Below are positions 15,917 to 24,426 of a stretch of DNA of 39,764 nt, one piece after another. Location of the stretch: NCBI GenBank assembly GCA_945482615.1, contig CALYRG010000008.1, positions 1-39,764 on the forward strand. The letters are read 5' to 3'. Under the pieces are notes generated by a model that saw only the letters and a program-made list of their open reading frames with translations, was not told the DNA's origin and made no database searches. Source of the DNA: an uncultured Clostridia bacterium (GTDB lineage Bacteria; Bacillota; Clostridia; Oscillospirales; Oscillospiraceae). Every line of letters begins with the position of its first letter. The stretch's first letter is position 1. The position numbers and the translations under genes are program-made.

Positions 15917-17794
15917 TTATACTTCTACCTTTCTGCGGTAGGTAGGGACAATCTGTTCCACAATGTCCTTCATATTCCCGACTTCCAGCTTGCAGGCCTT
16001 GTCCAGCCGGTCCAGCTGCTCCTTGAATTTTTCATCGTCCATTTCAATAGGCTTGCCGATGTGGATCAGGTTGTTGGCCGTCTCCTGCATTCCCTCTTCC
16101 TTCATCAGCAGTTCTTCATAAAGCTTCTCACCGGGCCGCAGACCGGTATACTCGATCTTGATATCCACGTCCGGTTCATAGCCGCTGAGGCGGATCATGT
16201 TCCGGGCCATGGTGTCGATTTTCACCGGCTCGCCCATGTCCAGAATGAAAATCTCTCCGCCGTGGGCATAATAGCCCGCCTGGAGAACCAGGCTCACCGC
16301 CTCGGGAATGGTCATAAAGTAGCGAATGATGTCCGGGTGGGTGACGGTCACAGGGCCGCCCTCGGCAATCTGCTTGCGGAACAGCGGAATCACGCTGCCG
16401 TTGCTGCCCAGTACATTGCCGAAACGTACCGCAACAAACTCCGTATCGGACTCCCGGTTCATCATCTGAACCACCATCTCGCACAGCCGCTTGGAGGCAC
16501 CCATAATATTTGTGGGATTGACCGCCTTATCCGTGGAGATCAGCACAAAGCGCTTGACATGGTATTTGGCAGCGGCCTTGGCCATCTTGTAGGTGCCGAA
16601 GACATTGTTCTTGATGGCCTCGTTGGGACTGTCCTCCATCAGAGGCACATGCTTATGAGCCGCAGCATGGAAGATAAGGTCCGGCTTATAGGTTCTGACC
16701 AGATAGTCCACACGGCTGGTATTGCGGACGGAGCCAATGAGCACTTCCAGATTCAGCTCCGGGAACTTCCGCCGCAGCTCCATCTGAATATCGTAAGCAT
16801 TGTTTTCGTAGATATCAAAAATGATCAGCTGCCTGGGATTGGCTCCGGCAATCTGGCGGCACAGCTCACTGCCGATACTTCCGCCGCCGCCGGTGACCAG
16901 AACCACCTTACCGGAAATATAGTCAAAAATCTCGTTGAGATTGACCTTGATAGGCTCCCGGCCCAGCAGGTCCTGGGGATCCACCTTGCGCAGCTTGCTG
17001 ACACTCACCTCTCCGCTGACCAGCTGCCGGATGCCGGGAAGGGTCTGAACCTCGCAGCCGGTGGTGGAACAGATGTCCAGAATTTCCTTGCGGCTCTTGG
17101 CAGGACATGCAGGAATGGCAAAAATAATCTTGTCAATGCTATAGCGCCGAACCATCTCCGGAATGTCGTCTCGTCCTCCCACAATGGGGACACCCTCCAG
17201 CTTTTTATGGAGCTTTACAGGATTGTCGTCAATGACACAAGCGAGGTTGGTGGACTGAATCGTGCTGTTGGCATACTCTGCGGCCAGCTGACGGCCGGCT
17301 TCTCCGGCGCCGATAAGCATTACGTTTTTCACACCTGCCGCGTGAGCCATGTGGCTGAGTCTCCGGTGTGCCGCCAGCCAAAGGCGGTAGGAAAAGCGGA
17401 TGCCCACACAGGAGGCGAAGCTGAACAGGAAACCCACAAGCTGGCTGGAACGGGGCATGATCGTACCGTCAAAGCGGAACACCAGCACGCCGACGACACC
17501 CAGCACCAGGTATGCCCCGGCGATCCGGAACATTTCCGACGTGCCCACAAATGCCCAGATACTGCTGTACAGCCGGAAAATCAGGTACACCAGGATGGTG
17601 ATGGCACACCAGGGTCCGATAGCCGAAAGGAAGCCCTGCAAATGATCCGTCCGGATCTGGCCAAACTGGAAATCCGCCCGGAACCACAGGCCAAAGAAGA
17701 AGGAGCCCGCAGTGCAAAGTACATCCATGGCCATGATCGCAGCGGCCCGCATGGTAGCCGACATCGTGGCCTTGTTCATCTTTTTTATTCTCAT
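15917..17794 (-). CDS. capD: CapD/PglF/WbpM-type membrane UDP-GlcNAc 4,6-dehydratase
   Basis: A 625-residue protein with four N-terminal membrane helices (about 15-38, 60-76, 91-108, 117-135), a first Rossmann domain with LIGAGEAG (160-167), and a C-terminal SDR domain with TGGGGSIGSE (301-310), FDIYENN, the STDKAVNPTNIMGASK catalytic block (420-435) and LRPGEKLYEELL. Proteins of this architecture dehydrate UDP-GlcNAc to the 4-keto-6-deoxy sugar without inverting C5. It is the first gene of the polysaccharide operon, about 58 bases after the predicted transcript start. ATGs at codons 6 and 11 are alternative starts; AAGGTG lies 9 bases before codon 1. Full family length. Confidence 0.93.
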   Translation of the reverse strand: MRIKKMNKATMSATMRAAAIMAMDVLCTAGSFFFGLWFRADFQFGQIRTDHLQGFLSAIGPWCAITILVYLIFRLYSSIWAFVGTSEMFRIAGAYLVLGVVGVLVFRFDGTIMPRSSQLVGFLFSFASCVGIRFSYRLWLAAHRRLSHMAHAAGVKNVMLIGAGEAGRQLAAEYANSTIQSTNLACVIDDNPVKLHKKLEGVPIVGGRDDIPEMVRRYSIDKIIFAIPACPAKSRKEILDICSTTGCEVQTLPGIRQLVSGEVSVSKLRKVDPQDLLGREPIKVNLNEIFDYISGKVVLVTGGGGSIGSELCRQIAGANPRQLIIFDIYENNAYDIQMELRRKFPELNLEVLIGSVRNTSRVDYLVRTYKPDLIFHAAAHKHVPLMEDSPNEAIKNNVFGTYKMAKAAAKYHVKRFVLISTDKAVNPTNIMGASKRLCEMVVQMMNRESDTEFVAVRFGNVLGSNGSVIPLFRKQIAEGGPVTVTHPDIIRYFMTIPEAVSLVLQAGYYAHGGEIFILDMGEPVKIDTMARNMIRLSGYEPDVDIKIEYTGLRPGEKLYEELLMKEEGMQETANNLIHIGKPIEMDDEKFKEQLDRLDKACKLEVGNMKDIVEQIVPTYRRKVEV

Positions 17795-17858
17795 TCTATT
17801 TCACACCTTCATGCCGATACAATCGCATAAAATGCTCTCTGTTTGCATAGTTCATTTT

Positions 17859-17887
17859 ATTATAACACATTTCTTCACAGACAGCAA
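17859..17887 (-). promoter_or_regulatory. Promoter of the polysaccharide operon
   Basis: On the minus strand TTGCTG (17882-17887), a 17-base spacer and a perfect TATAAT (17859-17864) form a sigma-A-type promoter. It lies directly between the terminator of the housekeeping operon (17934-17960) and capD. The predicted start near 17852 leaves a leader of about 58 bases. I saw no other promoter between here and wzx, so all 14 genes probably share it. Confidence 0.75.
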
Positions 17888-17933
17888 GGAAAAGTTTCGA
17901 TTCTTTCTTTCCTTTTCCGATGGATGGCATGGG

Positions 17934-17960
17934 AAAACGCCCCGCACACCGTGCAGGGCG
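17934..17960 (-). terminator. Intrinsic terminator of the ktrB-to-kinase operon
   Basis: On the minus strand a 10-bp stem (17951-17960 with 17938-17947, one G-U pair) closes a 3-base loop and is followed by TTTT (17934-17937). It begins 13 bases after the stop of the kinase gene and separates the housekeeping operon from the capsule promoter. Confidence 0.82.
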
Positions 17961-17973
17961 CCTGATTCCATTG

Positions 17974-19074
17974 TTATGCATGCAGCGTCTTTTCCACCAG
18001 CTCCCGGATGATTCCCTCCATCCGGGGCATGTTTGCCAGCATATCCCGGGCCAGAGTGATCTGGCAGCGGGTCCGAACCAGATTGTGCTCGGGATACTTG
18101 ATGTTAAAATACAGGTCGCCGTCCAGGAAATCAGCCAGGAAGCGAGCCGCCACCTCCACCGTCATCACGAAGGCGCTCAGAGCCAGGGTGTCCTTCTCCG
18201 TATCGGTGAGCACCCCTGCCGTCACGGACAGGAAGCCGTCCGCAAAGCAGCGGAACATCTCCAGATCGATACCAACCTGATCCAGCTGCCGGCAGTCCTC
18301 CTCCGTCCGGTTGGCGCCGAAGCGGATGGCATCGCCAAAATCATGGCCCACCAGCCCCGGCATCACCGTGTCCAGATCAATCACGGTCAGCGCTTCCAGG
18401 GTCTCGGGATCAAACAGAACATTATTGACCTTTGTATCGTTGTGGGTCACACGCAGGGGCAGCTGGCCCGCCTGCTGCAGATCCGTCAGGGTACAGGCCA
18501 GTGTCTGAACGCTGAGCAGATAGTCAATCTCCTCCTGAACCTCCTCCAGCCGCCCCGCCCTGTTCTCCCGGATGGCCTGAAGCAGCTGCTCATAGCGCCA
18601 GCGGGTATTGTGGAAGTTCGGGATCGTCTCGATCAACTCTTCCGGAGAGAAGTCCGAAAGCTCCATCTGAAACCTGCCGAAGGCCCGGCCAGCACTTACC
18701 GCCAGTGAAGGATCCGGAACCGTATCATAGGTGACAGAGGGAATGAAATTGGTCATCCGCCAGAAGCCCTCCCCTTCCATCAGGTAGGTCTTCCGGTCTG
18801 CGGTGTGGTGAAAATGCAGCGCCGTGCCGCCGGGATTTTTCCTGCGGATATGCTCCGTGACCTTGTCGATGTTGTTCATCAGGCCAACAGGGTCCCGGAA
18901 TGCGTAGGTGTTCACCTTCTGAATCAGGTAGGACTTCTCACCGCCCCCGCTCTTGCGGAAATGAACCTTATAGGTTTTGTTCACATTCCCCATCTGAATG
19001 GTCTCATAGCCCAGGAACTGCCCCTCTATGCAGAAAGCCTTGCCGACCCTTTCCAGCTCGTCAAAAAGCTCCAT
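17974..19074 (-). CDS. Phosphotransferase (APH) family sugar kinase, N-acetylhexosamine 1-kinase (NahK)-like
   Basis: This 366-residue protein is an aminoglycoside-phosphotransferase-fold kinase. The catalytic loop THNDTKVNNVLFD (210-222; Asp213, Asn218) and the metal-binding IDLDTVMPG (232-240; Asp233/Asp235) are intact. The Asn-Asp-Thr-Lys loop and overall length match NahK of Bifidobacterium, which phosphorylates GlcNAc/GalNAc at C1 with ATP in the cytosol. GlcNAc-1-P would feed UDP-GlcNAc, the precursor used by capD and capE in the next operon. It is the last gene of the long housekeeping operon, 23 bases after rnc, with AGGAGAAAG before the ATG. Another sugar or a choline-type substrate is possible. 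Confidence 0.75.
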   Translation of the reverse strand: MELFDELERVGKAFCIEGQFLGYETIQMGNVNKTYKVHFRKSGGGEKSYLIQKVNTYAFRDPVGLMNNIDKVTEHIRRKNPGGTALHFHHTADRKTYLMEGEGFWRMTNFIPSVTYDTVPDPSLAVSAGRAFGRFQMELSDFSPEELIETIPNFHNTRWRYEQLLQAIRENRAGRLEEVQEEIDYLLSVQTLACTLTDLQQAGQLPLRVTHNDTKVNNVLFDPETLEALTVIDLDTVMPGLVGHDFGDAIRFGANRTEEDCRQLDQVGIDLEMFRCFADGFLSVTAGVLTDTEKDTLALSAFVMTVEVAARFLADFLDGDLYFNIKYPEHNLVRTRCQITLARDMLANMPRMEGIIRELVEKTLHA

Positions 19075-19097
19075 GTATCTTTCTCCTGCCTGTAAAT

Positions 19098-19784
19098 CTA
19101 GCTTCTTCCCGGAAACAGAACTTCCAGGGCATTCTTCGCTGCCATCTGTTCCGCCCGTTTCTTGCTGCTGCCGATGCCCCTGCCCACCGCTTCGTTGTTG
19201 AGCTTCAGCTCCACCTCAAAGCGCTTGTCGTGGTCCGGGCCGGATTCAGACAGCAGCGTATAGGTAAGGGTCTGATCCTTCTTTTTCTGAACCAGCTCCT
19301 GCAGCTCCGTCTTGAAATCCTCATTGCGGAAGCTGGATACCGGAACCTCCACCAGAATGAACCGTCGGATAATGGACAGCGCCGCATTAAGCCCGCCATC
19401 CAGGAAGCTGGCAGCGATCACGGACTCCATGGCATCGGCCAGAATGGAGCTGCGCCTGCGCCCACCGGTCTGCTCCTCGCCGTGACCCAGGAGCAAGTGG
19501 CTTCCCAGACCGATCCGGTCGGCAGCAGCCGCCAGGGTCTTCTCGCACACCATATCCGCCCGCATCCGGGTCAGCTCGCCCTCGGGACGGTTTGGGAAAT
19601 TCCGGTACAGATATTCCGCCACCAGCATACCCAGCACACTGTCCCCCAGGAATTCCAGCCGCTCATTGCTGAGCAGGCTATTGTGCCACCTCTCGTTTGC
19701 ATAGGAGGAATGGGTTACCGCATTCTGAAGCAGGGAAATATTCCGGAATCGGTAGCCGAGGGCCTCTTCCAGGTCTTTGATCAT
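19098..19784 (-). CDS. rnc: Ribonuclease III
   Basis: A 228-residue RNase III: catalytic signature NERLEFLGDSVLG (40-52; Glu44, Asp48), second metal site ADAMESVIAA (116-125; Asp117, Glu120), and a C-terminal double-stranded RNA-binding domain (about 156-225, ending SSKKRAEQMAAKNAL). It cleaves double-stranded RNA in rRNA and mRNA processing. Its ATG overlaps the plsX stop (ATGA), with GGAG eight bases upstream. Many Firmicutes have plsX-acpP-rnc-smc-ftsY; here acpP is absent between plsX and rnc, and a sugar kinase, not smc, follows. Confidence 0.97.
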   Translation of the reverse strand: MIKDLEEALGYRFRNISLLQNAVTHSSYANERWHNSLLSNERLEFLGDSVLGMLVAEYLYRNFPNRPEGELTRMRADMVCEKTLAAAADRIGLGSHLLLGHGEEQTGGRRRSSILADAMESVIAASFLDGGLNAALSIIRRFILVEVPVSSFRNEDFKTELQELVQKKKDQTLTYTLLSESGPDHDKRFEVELKLNNEAVGRGIGSSKKRAEQMAAKNALEVLFPGRS

Positions 19785-20806
19785 ACGTTTCGCTCCTTCA
19801 GCACAGCCAGAGCCTGCTCCAGCTGGGACGTAAAATCGCCCTGTGCCGCTTGAATTGCCTGGTGCACCGCATTGCGGAATGCCAGCCGGTCAGAAGCGCC
19901 GTGGGCTTTGATCACGGGCTTCCGGATGCCCAAAAACTGGGTGCCGCCGATTTCCCGGTAGTCAAGCAGCTTCATCATGTCCGTCACGCCGGACTTGCAC
20001 AGAAGATAACCGATCTTGGAGAGCACGTTCCTCTTGAACATCCGCTTGAGCATACTGCCCATAAACATGGCGGTGCCCTCAATGGATTTCAGAAGCACGT
20101 TGCCGGCGAAGCCGTCGCAGACCACAACGTCCACCTCTCCCAGAGGAACGCCTCTGCCCTCCACATTGCCGGTGAAGTTCAGAAGGCCCATATCCGATGC
20201 CTCTTTCAGGAGGGCGTAAGCATCCTTCTGCAGCTGTGTACCCTTGCTGTCCTCGGTGCCGATGTTCAGCAGTCCCACCCGGGGCTGGGCAATCCCCAGA
20301 ACATTTTTGGCATAGGCGGAGCCCACCAGGCCGAACTGCAGCAAAAACTCCGCGGTGCATTCGGCGTTGGCGCCGCAGTCACAGATAACCACCTTGCCGC
20401 CGGCCTTGGTGGGCATGGCAGGAGCCATGGCCGCCCGGCGGATGCCCTTGATCCGCTTGACCACCAGGGTTGCTCCGGTGAGCAGCGCACCGGTGGAGCC
20501 GGCAGAGACAAAGGCATCCCCCTTGTCCTCAGAGAGCATTTTCAGTCCGATCACCATGGAAGAATTCTTCCGCTTGTGGAGCACCGTGCCGGGGTCATCG
20601 TGCATATCCACCACGTCAACGGCGTTGCAGATCTCCACGCCCTCAGGCAGGTCGTTTATGCCATGCCTGCGCAGAACCTCCAGGATTTCCTCTCCCCTGC
20701 CTACCAGTATGACCTCCGCGCCATATTCCTTCACGGCATCCAACGCGCCCAGTACGGGAGCCTCCGGGGCCAGGTCGCCGCCCATGGCATCCAGAATGAT
20801 CTTCAT
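19781..20806 (-). CDS. plsX: Phosphate acyltransferase PlsX
   Basis: The N-terminal ILDAMGGDLAPEAPVLGAL, the HDDPGTVLHKRKNSSMVIGL region, GSTGALLTGAT, and DGFAGNVLLKSIEGTA are the standard PlsX blocks. The enzyme makes acyl-phosphate from acyl-ACP for phospholipid synthesis, peripheral to the membrane. I start at ATG 20804-20806 because the AGAGGTGG ribosome site lies 6 bases before it; a GTG three codons upstream is part of that ribosome site. That gives 341 residues, the usual size. Gap of 23 bases from trmFO, 4-base overlap with rnc. Confidence 0.96.
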   Translation of the reverse strand: MKIILDAMGGDLAPEAPVLGALDAVKEYGAEVILVGRGEEILEVLRRHGINDLPEGVEICNAVDVVDMHDDPGTVLHKRKNSSMVIGLKMLSEDKGDAFVSAGSTGALLTGATLVVKRIKGIRRAAMAPAMPTKAGGKVVICDCGANAECTAEFLLQFGLVGSAYAKNVLGIAQPRVGLLNIGTEDSKGTQLQKDAYALLKEASDMGLLNFTGNVEGRGVPLGEVDVVVCDGFAGNVLLKSIEGTAMFMGSMLKRMFKRNVLSKIGYLLCKSGVTDMMKLLDYREIGGTQFLGIRKPVIKAHGASDRLAFRNAVHQAIQAAQGDFTSQLEQALAVLKERNV

Positions 20807-20829
20807 CTGATCCACCTCTTTCTTTTTTG

Positions 20830-22134
20830 TCAGATTCCCTGCTCCACCATCTCGTCAATGACTGCCAGACTGCGCTGGGCAATGGCCAGGTTCTTTTCGG
20901 CTTTTTTCCGGATCCGCTTTTCCAGCGGATCAATAATACTGAAATTGATATTCATGGGCTGGAAGTTTACGACGCTTTCGTCGCTGATGTACCGCCCCAG
21001 CGCACCGATGGCTGTGGTCCTGGGAAAATCCGGGATATCCCTTCCCTGAAGTCTGGCTGCCATAGCCACCGCAGCCAGAAACCCGGAGGCCGTGGATTCC
21101 ACGTACCCTTCCACGCCCGTCATCTGCCCGGCAAAGGCAACCAGCGGGTTCCTCCGGTCGGCATAAAACCTGTCCAGCAGTCGGGGGGACTGGAGGAAGG
21201 TATTGCGGTGCATCACACCGTAGCGGACAAACTCTGCATTTTGCAGTGCGGGAATCATGGAGAAGACCCGCTTCTGCTCTCCGAATTTCAGATGGGTCTG
21301 GAAGCCCACCAGGTTGAAGATGCTGCCCGCCGCATTATCCTGGCGCAGCTGCACCACGGCGTAGGGCTCCCTGCCGGTTTTGGGATCCGTCAGACCCACA
21401 GGCTTCAGCGGGCCATAGCGCAGGGTATCCATGCCCCGGCGGGCCATGACCTCCACAGGCATGCAGCCTTCAAAAACGTTCTTGTCCTCAAAGCCGTGAA
21501 CCTCCGCCTCCTGCGCCTGGGCCAGCTCCCGGACGAAGGCCTCGTACTGCTCCTTGTCCATGGCGCAGTTGATATAGTCGGCATTTCCCCGGTCATACCG
21601 GGACTGCCACCAGGCAAGCTCCATATCCACAGACTCCGCCGTCACCAGAGGAGCGGCAGCATCGAAAAAGTGAAGGTACTCCGTCTGACCAAAGTACCCG
21701 GCAATGGCATCGGACAGGGCATCCGATGTCAGGGGGCCTGTGGCAATAATCACCGGTCCTCCCGGTACCTGGGTAACTTCCCCGGGGACGACCCGGATAT
21801 TGGGATGGGAGCGAATCTTTTCTGTGACCATGGCAGAAAAGCCGGTGCGGTCAACAGCCAGGCAGCCGCCTGCCTCCACCCGGGTTGCCTCTGCACAGGA
21901 AAGGATCAGGCTGCCGCAGCGCCGAAGCTCTTCCTTCAGAAGGCCTACCGCATTTTCCAGCCGGTCTCCCCGCAGAGAATTGGAGCATACCAGTTCAGCA
22001 AAATCCGGGCTGTGATGGGCAGGTGTCATTTTCTCCGGCTTCATCTCATACAGCTCCACCGCCAGCCCACGCTGGGCCAGCTGCCAGGCCGCTTCCGAGC
22101 CGGCAAGTCCGGCGCCGATCACCTTCACTGTCAT
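20830..22134 (-). CDS. trmFO: Folate-dependent tRNA (uracil-54-C5)-methyltransferase TrmFO
   Basis: A 434-residue flavoprotein with N-terminal FAD loop VIGAGLAGSEAAWQLA (5-20), the YEMKP..MTPAHHS segment, LVCSNSLRGD with the conserved Cys50, and NVFEGCMPVEVMARRG with the second conserved cysteine. It uses methylene-tetrahydrofolate and FADH2 to make ribothymidine at tRNA position 54, a Firmicutes-type enzyme replacing TrmA. Directly downstream of topA with a 4-base overlap, the common topA-trmFO order in Firmicutes. GGAGG precedes the ATG by 8 bases, inside the topA tail. Confidence 0.97.
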   Translation of the reverse strand: MTVKVIGAGLAGSEAAWQLAQRGLAVELYEMKPEKMTPAHHSPDFAELVCSNSLRGDRLENAVGLLKEELRRCGSLILSCAEATRVEAGGCLAVDRTGFSAMVTEKIRSHPNIRVVPGEVTQVPGGPVIIATGPLTSDALSDAIAGYFGQTEYLHFFDAAAPLVTAESVDMELAWWQSRYDRGNADYINCAMDKEQYEAFVRELAQAQEAEVHGFEDKNVFEGCMPVEVMARRGMDTLRYGPLKPVGLTDPKTGREPYAVVQLRQDNAAGSIFNLVGFQTHLKFGEQKRVFSMIPALQNAEFVRYGVMHRNTFLQSPRLLDRFYADRRNPLVAFAGQMTGVEGYVESTASGFLAAVAMAARLQGRDIPDFPRTTAIGALGRYISDESVVNFQPMNINFSIIDPLEKRIRKKAEKNLAIAQRSLAVIDEMVEQGI

Positions 22135-24422
22135 TTGGCAGCCTCCTTCGTGCCTCCGGTCTTCTTCGCGGGCGCTTTTTTCGTGGCCGCTTTCCCGGTT
22201 CCGGTCTTCCTGGAAGCCGTCTTTTTTGCAGGCGCCTTCTTCGCTTTCGCACCGGTCTTTGGGGCGGCGGTGTCCTCCGCCTTTTCCTCCGTCTGGGTGG
22301 TGCTCTCCGTCTTCTTTTTATAGTAGCCCCGCTTGTCCTCCGGGAGGAAGCGGCTGCAGCTTTCGTTGATGCAGAAGGGCTTGTTGCGGCCCTTGCCGGA
22401 CTTCTTGAACAGGGTCTGGCCACACTCCGGGCAGTCCTCTGCCGTAGGCACATCCCAGGTCATAAAGCCGCACTCAGCGCCCTTCTCGCAGGCATAGTAG
22501 GCAAAGCCCTTCTTGGACTTACGCTTCAGCATTCCGCCGCCGCACTTGGGGCACCGGCCGGGCATCCGCTCCACCAGAGGCTTGGTATTCTTGCACTCGG
22601 GGTAGCCGGGGCAGGCCAGGAACTTGCCGAAGCGTCCGGTCTTGATGACCATCTTCCGGCCGCACAGCTCGCAAACCTCGTCCGTCTCCTCCTCCGGAAC
22701 CTTCAGCCGCACACCCTCCAGGGCCTGCTCTGCGTCCTGCATTTCCTTGCTGAAATCCGTATAGAAATCGGCCAGCAGTGCTTTCCACTGCTGTTTTCCT
22801 TCCGCCACCTCATCCAGCTTGGATTCCATGTTGGCGGTAAATTCCACATCAATGATGTCCCGAAAGCGCTCCATCATCATTCCGGTGACGATCTCTCCCA
22901 GGGGCGTGGGACTCAGGCGCTTGTCCTCCTTCACCACGTACTCCCGGTCCTCAATGGTGGAGATGGTAGCGGCGTAGGTGGACGGACGGCCAATGCCCTT
23001 TTCCTCCATGGCCTTGACTAAGGTGGCCTCGGTATACCGGGCGGGAGGCTGGGTAAAATGCTGCTCCTTATCGATCTTCGCGGGGAGCGCTTTTTCTCCC
23101 ACCGCCAGGTCGGGAAGGGGCGTGGACACGGCCTCCCCCTCCTCGTCACGGCCCTCCTCATACACGGCGATAAAGCCGGAAAAACGAAGACTCTGGTGGC
23201 TGGAGCGGAAAACATGACCTGCGCACTCCGTCTCGATGGACACGGCGTCGTACACGGCGTTTGCCATCTGGGTAGCCAGGAACCGGCTCCAGATCAGCTT
23301 GTACAGCTTGTACTGGTCCAGCGTCAGGCTCTGACGAATCCTTTCCGGCTCCAGCTCCACATGGGAGGGGCGGATGGCCTCGTGAGCATCCTGCGCGCCG
23401 GACTTGGTCTTGAACACATGGTGTTTCCCATAGTAATAGGCATTTCCGTACCGGCTGCGGATAAACTCCGCGGCGCTGTCCATAGCCTCGTCGGAAAGGC
23501 GCAGGGAATCGGTACGCATATAGGTGATAAGACCCGTGGTGCCTTCCCCGGAAACCTCCACGCCTTCATACAGCTGCTGGGCGATCATCATGGTCTTGCG
23601 GGGGGTGAAGCCCAGCTTTCGGGATGCCTCCTGCTGCAATGTTGAGGTGGTAAAGGGAGGGGCGGAGGAGCGCTTCTTCTCCGTCTTCTTCACACCGGTG
23701 ACGGTAAATTCCCGGCCGGCGATGTCATCTGCGATGGCCTGTGTCTGGGCCTGGCTTTCCAGCTCCTGCTTTGCAGGGCTGCCGTAATACCGGGCCACAA
23801 AGGAGCCGGAGCCGGCAGTCCGGTTCAGCAGCACATCCAGGGACCAGTATTCCTTCGGCACAAAGGCACGGATCTCATTCTCCCGATCCACCACCAGACG
23901 GGTCGCAACGCTCTGCACGCGGCCTGCGGACAGACCCCGGCGGACCTTCTTCCACAGCAGGGGCGACAGCTCATAGCCCACGATCCGATCCAGAATCCGG
24001 CGTGCCTGCTGGGCATCCACCAAATCATAGTCAATATCCCGGGGGTGCTCGATGGACTCCTTCACCACCCGCTGGGTGATCTCATTGAAGGTGACCCGCT
24101 TGGCCTTCTCGTCGGAAAGCCCCAGCAGCTCCTTCAGATGCCAGGAGATGGCCTCGCCCTCCCGATCCGGGTCCGTTGCCAGATACACGGTGGCCGCCTT
24201 CGCGGCATCGGCTTTCAGCTCTTTGATCAGGCTCTCCTTCCCCCGGACCGCAATATACTGGGGGGTAAAGCCGTTTTCCAGGTCCACACCCATTTTGCTT
24301 TTGGGCAGATCCCGCAGGTGGCCCATGCTGGCCTTGACGGTATAGCCCGGGCCCAGGTACCGGCTGATGGTCTTTGCTTTGGATGGGGATTCCACAATAA
24401 CAAGGTTGTTTGCTTTGGACAT
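22131..24422 (-). CDS. topA: DNA topoisomerase I with a lysine/alanine-rich tail
   Basis: This 763-residue type IA topoisomerase relaxes negative supercoils. The TOPRIM domain starts NLVIVESPSKAKTI (6-19) and has the TDPDREGE metal motif (83-90); the active tyrosine is Tyr301 in GLITYMRTDSLRLS. Three C-terminal cysteine zinc fingers follow (starting CELCGRK, CPKCGGG and CPECGQT). The last about 40 residues are a histone H1-like Lys/Ala/Pro tail with two APAKKT repeats, probably extra DNA-binding. It is preceded by dprA with a 4-base gap (dprA-topA-trmFO is a frequent Firmicutes order). Confidence 0.97.
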   Translation of the reverse strand: MSKANNLVIVESPSKAKTISRYLGPGYTVKASMGHLRDLPKSKMGVDLENGFTPQYIAVRGKESLIKELKADAAKAATVYLATDPDREGEAISWHLKELLGLSDEKAKRVTFNEITQRVVKESIEHPRDIDYDLVDAQQARRILDRIVGYELSPLLWKKVRRGLSAGRVQSVATRLVVDRENEIRAFVPKEYWSLDVLLNRTAGSGSFVARYYGSPAKQELESQAQTQAIADDIAGREFTVTGVKKTEKKRSSAPPFTTSTLQQEASRKLGFTPRKTMMIAQQLYEGVEVSGEGTTGLITYMRTDSLRLSDEAMDSAAEFIRSRYGNAYYYGKHHVFKTKSGAQDAHEAIRPSHVELEPERIRQSLTLDQYKLYKLIWSRFLATQMANAVYDAVSIETECAGHVFRSSHQSLRFSGFIAVYEEGRDEEGEAVSTPLPDLAVGEKALPAKIDKEQHFTQPPARYTEATLVKAMEEKGIGRPSTYAATISTIEDREYVVKEDKRLSPTPLGEIVTGMMMERFRDIIDVEFTANMESKLDEVAEGKQQWKALLADFYTDFSKEMQDAEQALEGVRLKVPEEETDEVCELCGRKMVIKTGRFGKFLACPGYPECKNTKPLVERMPGRCPKCGGGMLKRKSKKGFAYYACEKGAECGFMTWDVPTAEDCPECGQTLFKKSGKGRNKPFCINESCSRFLPEDKRGYYKKKTESTTQTEEKAEDTAAPKTGAKAKKAPAKKTASRKTGTGKAATKKAPAKKTGGTKEAAK

Positions 24423-24426
24423 GAAA

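Noticed and set aside
506-17794. The polysaccharide operon as a horizontally acquired, AT-rich island
   Set aside because: By eye its base composition matches the flanking housekeeping genes, and no transposase, integrase or tRNA border is visible; a computed composition profile would be needed to revisit this.
17796-17854. A 19-codon leader peptide in the capsule mRNA that ends just before the capD start
   Set aside because: Its ATG lies only a few bases after the -10 box, so it would be leaderless, and it has no ribosome site or recognisable attenuator; I cannot support it.
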